Source: Chlamydomonas sphaeroides (lineage: Eukaryota; Chlorophyta; Chlorophyceae; Chlamydomonadales; Chlamydomonadaceae). Taken from it: a stretch of 40,215 nt of DNA. The DNA lies in NCBI GenBank assembly GCA_001662425.1, contig BDDC01000851.1, positions 1,252 to 41,466 of the forward strand, given 5' to 3'. Positions 33,201 through 40,215 of this stretch are shown one piece after another. Below the pieces are notes generated by a model. That model saw only the letters and a program-made list of their open reading frames with translations. It had not been told where the DNA came from and did no database searches. Each line of letters starts with the position of its first letter. Position 1 is the stretch's first letter. The position numbers and the translations under genes are program-made.

Positions 33201-35295
33201 CAGCCTTGGGTCAAGATTTTCCTGCACAGCGGCGGGGTTATAGAGCGAGGATCACGAACGTGGCCAGCAGGTATTTGACGGCGCCGTTGTGTGTCGCTGG
33301 CGGCAGCCATGGGTTCAGGGCGGCGAAGGACCCGCGCTGCGGAGTTGCTGGGGCCCTGGCCTGCACGTTGCGCCCTGCCGCGGGCGCTGAGCTCGGTGCT
33401 CTTGGTGCCAGGCGGGCCGAGGGGGCGCCCGCTGCACACGGTGGCTTACGCCGCGCTTCAGGTCAGCAGCGCCCAATCCCACCCCCTGCGGCTGCCGCCC
33501 ACCTGCACATGATCGGCACAATCTTCATGGACACCACGTAGTTGTTGGCCTCGGGCCGGCCGCCGACGTCAATGTCGGCGCCGTTCATCGCCATGTTCAT
33601 GATGAGGAGCGTGTCGGCCCAGCAGCTGCGAGGAATGTGGGTCGGGATGTGGGTCGGCCGATGTGGGTCGGGACGCCAAACCTCCACCCGCTGCCTGCCC
33701 GACACCACAGAGAGTTCGAGCACCCGTGCCCAGCATGCGCCAGGTACGCCCGCGCCTGCGAGCCGATGCGGATGCTCAGGCGGCGGGGACGGGGCGGGGT
33801 GCGCCGGGCCGTGGGTCAGGACACAGGCGCGCCTCGGCCAGGCGCTTACCGCAGGCGCAGCTTGACTTGCGTGCTGTTGACGCAGCCGGGCTGCGGCAGG
33901 CTGATCTGGTACAGCTGGGGCCCCGGCAGCAGCGCAGGCCGGGGCACCGCCGCGAAGTCCTGCGCGCGCATGCGGCCACGGCTCGGCGTCAGCGGCGTCA
34001 GCGGCATGCTGCCGTCAGGAGGGCCCCCCCGTGTACAGGCTTCGCAGCGACAGGGCAGCCCAAGCCTGCATGCATGCTCCCCGCGGCTAGAGGCGGCGGC
34101 CGCAGAGGGGGCGGGGAGCGACGAGGCTGCTCCTGGATGCAGACGGACGCGCGCCAGGCCGGACCGGATTGGACAGGGCGCACCTCCATCATGAGCGCCG
34201 TGGGGAAGCAGTAGGCTGCGGGGAGGGGCACGCGACCGGGCAGGACCCGCGTCAGCTTGCTTGCCCTCGGCCAGCAGTCTTTGCAGGAGGTGCAGGCCCC
34301 TGGGGGCCATGCGGTACGGCGGGCTGTGGCACCCACCAACGATGGCGGGCACGTTGCTGAACTCCAGCATGGCGCCCCTTGTGCCGGGCGGCGAGGCGGT
34401 GATGATGTCCAAGCCCGGCGCCCGCAGCACGTTGTCGCCTCGGAACTCATTGAGCACCATGTTGGTGATAGTGAGCTTGACCCAGTCGCCGAGGATGATC
34501 TGGAAGCCGGCCGTCAGGAGCGGGGAGGGGCCACCGACAGGTCAGCGGCAGACTGTGTCTTGCCGCACCCGCATGTGCAGCCCAGCGTTGCGTGGGTCGC
34601 TTGGAAAGCCGTGGGGAACGAAACGCAACGGGCCACCAGCGTTGCCGCAGCTTGGGTTCGGCGTGGGAAACACAACCCCACACACAGCCAGCCCCGCCTG
34701 CCAACCCTCTTCTGCTCGGGCCTAAGCACACGCCGGAGACAACACGCCGTGGTTACGGCGTGGGCCGGGTGCCCTGAGGTCCACACGGCAAGGCGGTACA
34801 CGCTGCGAGCCCGTGGGCAGAGCACACACTGCCCGAGCCCATGCGCGGCTCATTGCGTGCCAGCGAGCGGCGTCAACGAGGCATTGCTCGATTGTACTAT
34901 GCTGCCCGCGCGGGCCGGCGCTCGCAATGCGTGACTGAGAGTGACGAACCTCGGGTGCGACCGCACTGCCCCATTACCTTGTGTCGCGCAGGTATCGTTA
35001 GCACAGGCCACGAGAATGGCAGCGCTGCTCCACCTATCGTGAAGTTCCGCGTAAGAAGCATGGGCACCTGAATGCCTGCCAGGTGCCAGTCCTCGTCGGT
35101 GAAGTCTAGAACCTGAACGGTAATCATTGCGTAGGCCACGCTCTCGTTGGCGAAGGCGCGGGCCAACTCTACGCCGGTTGTGACCTCTACTGTGTAGTTG
35201 CGCCCTGGTGGCTGCTGAGCGCTGCATGATGCTTGAAACAGCAGCAGCAGCAGCAGCAGCGCTGCAGCCAAGCGCCGTGCTGGAAGTACTATCAT
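27225..35295 (-). CDS. Receptor-like TKL-type protein kinase, single-pass membrane protein (24 exons, 940 aa)
   Basis: Exons: 35295-34978, 34499-34337, 34215-34184, 33959-33850, 33625-33503, 33221-33191, 32734-32500, 32379-32091, 31921-31704, 31494-31470, 31227-31194, 31059-30667, 30543-30481, 30331-30248, 29982-29908, 29376-29332, 29220-29191, 29047-28991, 28740-28678, 28437-28378, 28161-28072, 27809-27716, 27572-27496, 27338-27225. Frame closes at 941 codons. A signal peptide (residues 1-27, poly-Leu core) leads an extracellular region with several N-glycosylation sequons and Cys residues. One membrane helix lies at about 359-384, followed by WHRRRRR. The kinase domain spans about 627-903: LGKGAFGRV loop, VAVK lysine (656), HRDLKPANVLI (752 on), DFG (776-778), GTPAYVAPE (APE 801-803). 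All catalytic motifs are intact, so it should phosphorylate Ser/Thr (possibly Tyr) in response to an outside signal. The ligand is unknown. Chlamydomonas-type algae have many TKL kinases with such N-terminal regions. Confidence 0.85.
28446..28508 (+). repeat. Short interspersed intronic repeat, copy 1
   Basis: The shared core is TTGCGAGAGCAATGACGAGG followed by GTCCCAGCGCAGGCAACATT. It lies in the intron 28438-28677 of the kinase gene, antisense to the transcript. Confidence 0.8.
29406..29463 (+). repeat. Short interspersed intronic repeat, copy 2
   Basis: The core is TTTGCGAGACAAGTGACAAA followed by GGTCCCAGTGCAGGCAGCATT, in the same orientation as copy 1. It lies in the intron 29377-29907 of the kinase gene. 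Confidence 0.8.
32849..32910 (+). repeat. Short interspersed intronic repeat, copy 3
   Basis: The core is ATTGCGAGAGCAGTGGCGAA followed by GGTCCCAATGCAGGGCA, in the same orientation as copies 1 and 2. It lies in the intron 32735-33190 of the kinase gene and is preceded by ACAAAAATGGGCAG, like the ATAAAACGGGTAG of copy 1. Confidence 0.8.
35239..35259 (-). repeat. CTG trinucleotide repeat coding the signal-peptide core
   Basis: Seven CTG codons in a row (CAG on the plus strand) encode seven leucines, most of the hydrophobic core of the kinase signal peptide. Confidence 0.9.
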
Positions 35296-35631
35296 ACTCA
35301 GCGCATACTGTGCAGTCCAGCAGCTGCCCTTCACATTAGCAACTTGATTCTCAGTCACGTGGGAAAGCGTGGGGCGTTGTTCAAGGTGAAAATAAAGAAA
35401 AGCCGTCTGCTCGTTTGTGGGTGTGTTGAAGCTTTAGTGAAGCGAGCAGAGTAACGCGATAAGAAACGTGCTGGTTGCGGCAGATGCTGTTTGGGTTGAG
35501 GTGAAGTGGTGAGCGGTAATCGACGAACCGGTACGGTGCCTCGCACAGCGACAGCCCCGAGAGCTCCCTGGCCACCGGCAAGCCCCTGCCTAACGTACCT
35601 ACCACTGCCACCTGTGACCTGTCCTTGCCGT

Positions 35632-35641
35632 TACATGTAAT
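35632..35641. terminator. Palindromic TTACATGTAA (poly(A)-type signal on both strands)
   Basis: The palindrome contains TGTAA on each strand. It lies downstream of the FkbM-like gene in that gene's direction. Chance occurrence is possible. Confidence 0.3.
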
Positions 35642-36595
35642 GGAACTAGGCCGGCAGGACGTAGAGCGCAGCTGCCGCTTGTCAGGAAGACCACGGGGCG
35701 GCCACGCGGGCGGGCCAATCCTTACCTGGCGGCACGCGGGCGGCGCAACCAAAGCCGCTGGCGTGGCTCCGTCCACGCCTCTGGCCTCGGGCTAGACTGG
35801 CGGTCGTAGAGCCCAGCGTACTGTGGCACGTGCGCACAGACGTTACATATCAGGCACCGCACTGATGCCGCGACGTTCGAATCCGACGTTCTGTACGTGC
35901 ACCGCACAGCGCACGGGTGACCAGGGGTCCCCTGCGGGTGACCGGGACCCAGCGCCACCGACCCCAGCGAGTACGCGGCACTGTCGCGCCTCTGGAGGCG
36001 CCCGATCTGCCTCCTCGCCAACTCCTCTCACTGCGTCAATCGCTATCTCACTCGTCCAACATGGATTGCGTTCCACAAGCAAGTGATACTAGTCCGGGAC
36101 AGCACATGGATACGAACGCAATGTAGTATGCGGCCCCACACATACCGCAACTGCACAGACGCATATGCACTTGCGGCGTGTCAGTCCGTGACGGGCTCAC
36201 GGGCCCTCCCTGCCCACCTTCCCGGCCGTCCCCCAGCCACAGCTGCGACCCTGCGCCCTCATGCACACATCATGCCACGGTGCCACCCGGCTGCTCACCG
36301 TACGGCACCGTACGGCACCGTGAGCACACGCACACGCCTCTCCTACACCGACGCACACGCCGCTCTTGCTCGCGCCGCGGCATCCGTGCGTCCCAAACCG
36401 GCACGGGGACCGACGACCGCCAAACGTGGCGCGAGCTTAGCTCCCACGCGCAGGGCTCAACTTCACCCCGCTCAGGCCAACTGCTGAACGAGGTCATACC
36501 GTACGCTACCCACGCGCAGCAATTCTGACACCTACCGGCAAACGGCACCCCGCTGCGGGCACGGACCCTGTGCGCTTCCGAGCAGCCCTGCAGCC

Positions 36596-36667
36596 CCAGC
36601 CACGAACCCCATGCCCCCATGCCTGCGCATGCGCCCATCCCAGCCACGAACCCCATGCCCCCATGCC
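36596..36667 (+). repeat. Two-copy direct repeat, about 26 bp
   Basis: CAGCCACGAACCCCATGCCC followed by CCATGCC occurs at about 36597-36622 and again at about 36641-36667, just downstream of the FkbM-like stop codon. It would lie in that transcript's 3' UTR. Confidence 0.85.
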
Positions 36668-36685
36668 CCATGCCTACGCAGGCGC

Positions 36686-39600
36686 TCATGCAAGGGCCGT
36701 GCTGCTCAAGTAGCCGTCCGCCGCCGGCGCGGGGTGGTACCTCGCGTTCTCCACCGCCAGCACGCCGTCCCACAGCAGCCGCACCGGGCCGAAGGGCGTC
36801 GCCTCCACCCGCCCGGGCGCCTTGCCGTGGGAGCCGGTGACGTTTTGCAGCACGCGCCAGCCGCGCTCCGAGAACAGGCGCGCCAGCTTGAGGTGCAGCT
36901 CCAGGCCGTGGGTGCCGAAGTGGATGGCCTGCGGTGGGCCACGGCAACCCCGTGAGGGCGGCCTGCGCTGCGAGCTGGCCCGTGGCTGCATGCCGGCGCA
37001 AGGCCGCACGTGCCGTGCTGTGTTGTGGGAGGCTCCCCTAGCGCCGTGCGGAGGCGCTGGCTCTGGCGCGGCGCAGGAGCAGCCGAGGAGCGCAGCGACT
37101 GGCCAAGGGCGGCCGCGGCCGTGGGGGCGCGCTGCGGTGCGGCGGTCTGCGTGCAAGGGGGCAGCGGGCCGGGTGCCGCGCTACGAAAGCATGGCGACGC
37201 CTGGCCCACGGCCGGCGCACCTTGATGCGGGCGTCCGCAAAGTCGAGCACCTGCGGCGTCGTGAACACTACCTCGCCGCCCTGCGGCCGCAAGGCGCGCA
37301 CGGCGGGGGCAGGGGGCAAATGAGCGGCGGGGGCGGTCGGGGTGGGCGGCAGCGCATGGCACCGCAGCGCCATGGGCACCACCGGGTGGTGGTGACGGGT
37401 GGAGGTGGCAGAGGGTGGCGGTGGCAGAGGCGCACCTGGATGGTGGCGGGGGTGGTGGCAGAGCCGCACGTGCTCACCTGGATGTCGCAGTGCAGGATGT
37501 CGACCGTGGAAAATTGCGACAGCAGGTCGGGCACCGAGTGGGTGGTCACGTTGGTGGAGGCGGGGCTCTTGGCCTCCCAGCTGCCCACCTGCAGGCGGCC
37601 ATACGGGGGAGAGCGAGGACACGGGCTGGAGTGCGAGGCCCTGCGTGTGGCGCTGGCGGCATGTGGCGGACCCCACGAGCGCTGCAGGCTGCTCCCCCCA
37701 GTGCCCGCCAGTGTGCACACATGCAGTCCGGTCCTGCCTGCACGGTCCGGCCCGAATCCGCGTCCACCAAGCCGCGGACCAGTGTGGCGCCCGAGGCAAA
37801 GCCGTTCTCGGTGATGTGCTGCGGTTGAGGGGCCGGGGAAGGGGGGGATGCAAGATGTGCCGTGGGCTGAGGCCGCATGTGTTGCTTGTGTTAAGCCACG
37901 GGATGTGGCCGTAGCGGTGGCTGAGCACCGCCCAGCCGCCGCGCCCAGGGACGCCGTACCTTGCCCATCCACCCAAACGACGTCTCGTCCGCCTCCACGC
38001 CCAGCATCAGCACCCGGCGGTGCGGCTGCAGTCGTCGCATGGCGGCGCCGCCCCGCACCAGCCATGTGCCGTAGCGCGCGCCGAACTCAGCCACCTGGGG
38101 GTTGGGGGGGGTTGGGGGGGGTTGGCGGTTGGAAGTTGGGGGTTGGTGGTTGGGGAGGAGCAGCTCGTGCCAAACTGAGGAGCGCCAGGCGGCACGGCTC
38201 CTGGCACGCACCACAAAGGGCTCCTGCAGGTCGGGTCCGGTGGCGGCCGCGTCCGTCGCCCTCAGCAGCGACAGCCACTCCAGGTACTCCTCCTCAAGTA
38301 TGGGGTAGTCGCCTAGCAGCGAGGACCCGGCCAGGCCGCGGCGCACAAACTCATCGTGCCTGCCGCCAGGGGAGAGGGATGGGGTGAGAGGGGCGGAGCC
38401 CCGTTTGGGTGGCAACAACGGCAAGCCTCCTCGGCTGGGCTTCCCAAAGGGCGATGGTAGGTCCGTACAGGGAACCACGCCACCCAGGGCAGGGCCCGGT
38501 CCGGCCCCCTGGCGGAGCCACCCCCACCTCCTGCCGGCAGTCCTCGCTCACCTGTCGCAGGGGATCCGGCGGCTGAGGTGGAAGAACCTGCGGCCGCCAG
38601 CCAGGGCACGGCCGAGGAGGCAGGGTCATGCATGCTGCAGCCCATGCTCATGGCTCGTGGCATCGTCGCATCGGAAGCACGTTACCATCCATGCCCGATA
38701 TTGCCTCACACTGCCTCATGCCATCCCAAGGGCGCTTGGGGGCATCACAGCAGCGTGGTCACACGCGGGGAGTGACACCCGTGCACACCTGTACCGCGCC
38801 ACGTCCTCGCAGTCGTACTCGTATGCCGTACGGACGCCGAGCCAATCTGTGACGAAGCCCTGTTCAAACTTCAACGGGGTCAGCGGCCAGCGCCGGAAGA
38901 TTGCGTCGTGCTGAAGGGGTGGGTGGGGAACGGAACCACAATGGGAGCAGGCACACGAGGGACTCGCCTAGCAAGCCGTCATCGCGGCGTCCTCTCCCCG
39001 CTGCGCTTCATCGTTCTGTCGGCTGTGGCGGACCATCAAGCGCCACGGCCGACGATGAGTGGTAATGCGCCGATCGACGGTCAACGCACCGCGTACGACA
39101 CGTACGGCGTCTCCGGGTTGTAACCGGCCATCAGGACGTCATGCATCCGGGCCTCGGGCAACACGACACGTGGCAGGCCGCCGGGGAAAGCGCCCTCGGC
39201 GGCGCGAACCACCGCCGCGGCCGCGGCCGCCGCGGCGGCCGCAGCAGCCGCCGCGGCCGCCGCGGCATCCGTGGCCGCTGCGGCGGCTGCGGCACGGGCG
39301 GCGGCATCGGCGGCAGCCTGTGCGGGGCTCATGCGGTGATGTTAGCGCGAAGAGGCTGTGGCAACAGTCAAGCTGCAGCGAGCCAAGCAGCCCCAACCGC
39401 GGTCCGCGCGCTCGTGCTGGCTGGCCTCACCTGCTCCTCGCCCCTGCGCCACCACGCCAGCCCCTGCAGCAGGCCTGCTATGCCGCGCGGCTTGGCCGGT
39501 GGCGGCGGCAGCGGTGGCGACGGCGGAGGTGGCGAAGGCAGCGGCGGCGCCAGCAGGGCGGCCTGTGGGGCAACGGGGTGCAACGGGGTGCGGCACGCGT

Positions 39601-40057
39601 GTACGTGCTAGGGCCGCGCCGCGTCGCTGCAGGGTTTCAGGGCTGGCGCCCGAAGTACCGACCCGTGCAGGCCCTGGCCGCAGGCCCTCACAGGCGCGAG
39701 CCCTCCCTGCCCAGCGACACAAGCCGTGGGCAGGCCGAGTGATCGGCACGGCGACGCGGCCCGCAGCCACCAGGGCCGCATGCATGACTCCTCACGCCAC
39801 GCCGGACGCTCGGCCGGCATCTGCCAAGGCACCAACCGTGCCCACCGGCGCCGTGCCTACCTTCACCCTGCCCCACGGCCCTGCCCCCCGACGCCATGCC
39901 ACGGCGGCACCTGGCCCGTGGCCGCCAGCTCCTGCCCCGGCCCTGGCGCGTGCCAGTACCGTACCTTGCCGTTAGCCGCCAGCTCCGCCTGCTTGCGTAG
40001 CTGCTCTGTCAGCTGAGCGGAGGTGACGGCGGAGGCGCCCTCCGCGTGCGGGTGCGC
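36686..40057 (-). CDS. FkbM-type (Methyltransf_21) SAM-dependent methyltransferase-like protein, 5' end not in window
   Basis: Exons: 40057-39965, 39562-39431, 39317-39090, 38910-38789, 38359-38212, 38094-37960, 37818-37744, 37588-37478, 37280-37221, 36928-36686. These give about 448 aa with consistent phases. The N-terminal exons are Pro-rich and then poly-Ala. The C-terminal half fits the FkbM fold: EFGARYGTW in the place of the SAM-binding DIGANIG-type loop, GVEAD as the acidic strand end, SVPDLL, then DILHCDIQGGE, equivalent to the usual D-x-L-K-x-D-V-E-G-A-E. FkbM enzymes typically O-methylate sugars or natural products; the substrate here is unknown. The usual Lys of the last motif is His. 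The open frame continues upstream of 40057 through a Pro-Asp-Pro-rich stretch to about 40183, so the first exon shown may really be longer. Confidence 0.75.
38101..38158. repeat. G-rich GTTGG repeat next to an acceptor site
   Basis: GTTGGGGGGG repeats, followed by GGTTGG variants, fill the 3' half of the intron 38095-38211 of the FkbM-like gene. In the transcript this is a C-rich CCAACCCCC tract running right up to the CAG acceptor. The plus strand has enough G-runs for a G-quadruplex. Confidence 0.75.
39225..39300 (-). repeat. Coding GCN repeat (poly-alanine)
   Basis: GCC/GCG/GCA/GCT codons encode long alanine runs, broken only by a Thr-Asp, in the exon 39317-39090 of the FkbM-like gene. 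Mixed codon use suggests an old repeat. Confidence 0.85.
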
Positions 40058-40068
40058 CTGGGTTGGGG

Positions 40069-40140
40069 CAGGAGGGGCAGGCGGGTCAGGAGGGTCAGGA
40101 GGGTCAGGAGGAGCAGGAGGATCAGGAGGGGCAGGCGGGG
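40069..40140. repeat. Imperfect 9-bp minisatellite (GGGTCAGGA type)
   Basis: About seven imperfect units of GGGTCAGGA / GGAGCAGGA / GGATCAGGA lie next to the first FkbM-like exon in view. In the minus frame they read as Pro-Pro-Asp and Pro-Pro-Ala units continuous with the exon. They may be coding or may be the pyrimidine tract of an intron. Confidence 0.7.
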
Positions 40141-40215
40141 TACGTGAGTCCTTCCACAGGACACACACGGAGGTGGCAGGCAAGGCGGCTGGAGCGACGA
40201 CCGCCGGTGCAGCTG

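Larger units (their letters stand above)
35296..36685. other. Intergenic: promoter of the kinase gene and 3' UTR of the FkbM-like gene
   Basis: I see no supportable gene. The minus-strand frame around 35381-35776 has less biased composition than most but no domain and no clear exon chain. Two minus-strand TGTAA signals (TTACA at 35843-35847 and 35632-35636) could end the FkbM-like transcript, with a 3' UTR of about 0.84 or 1.05 kb. Short direct repeats of ACGGCACCGT occur near 36299-36320. Confidence 0.5.

Noticed and set aside
35381..35776. Possible small minus-strand gene with less biased composition
   Set aside because: No domain, no plausible exon partners, and no ATG context that I trust. 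It could equally be 5' leader or spacer upstream of the kinase gene.
40069..40140. CRISPR-like or other regular repeat array
   Set aside because: The units are 9 bp, imperfect and head to tail without spacers, which is a minisatellite.

Overview
The window looks like nuclear DNA of a chlamydomonadalean/volvocine-type green alga. It is very GC-rich, and its genes are broken by many short introns (roughly 70-560 nt) with GTGAG/GTGCG/GTACG donors and CAG acceptors. The proteins carry long Ala/Gly/Pro low-complexity stretches, a TGTAA polyadenylation-type signal follows one gene, and a CEP83-like basal-body protein implies a ciliated cell. The species is not identified. All gene models are spliced by eye. 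Where exons are listed, the reading phase was tracked across every junction and closes to a whole number of codons, except across the N gap.

Layout: 1-3541 is gene-poor and holds repeats, including a tandem duplication, a serine-tRNA-like sequence and a dispersed repeat whose second copy lies near 24.6-24.8 kb. Gene 1 (6530-3542, minus, 6 exons) is an Ala-rich, probably nuclear protein. Gene 2 (14628-7308, minus, 5 exons) is a very large chromatin-type protein with two Tudor-like modules, an AT-hook-like motif and internally duplicated low-complexity blocks; it contains a 379-base assembly gap. Gene 3 (21212-15269, minus, 19 exons) is a coiled-coil protein matching CEP83/CCDC41, a distal-appendage protein. 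Gene 4 (21576-24303, plus, 3 exons) is an F-box-like leucine-rich-repeat protein transcribed divergently from gene 3.

The stretch 24304-27224 holds a poly(A)-type signal, the second repeat copy and a serine-tRNA-like 3' fragment. Gene 5 (35295-27225, minus, 24 exons, 940 aa) is a single-pass receptor-like TKL protein kinase. Three of its introns carry copies of one short interspersed repeat. Gene 6 (minus, ends at 36686, 5' end at or beyond the right edge) is an FkbM-type methyltransferase-like protein.

The genes do not form an operon or an obvious pathway. The themes are chromatin (gene 2, perhaps gene 1), basal body/cilium (gene 3), signalling from outside the cell (gene 5) and methyl transfer (gene 6). 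I did not find a clearly new multi-gene system. The points most worth a second look are the algal CEP83 homologue, the internally duplicated Tudor-like chromatin protein with its gap, the kinase with its private repeat family and microexons, and the tRNA-derived sequences.
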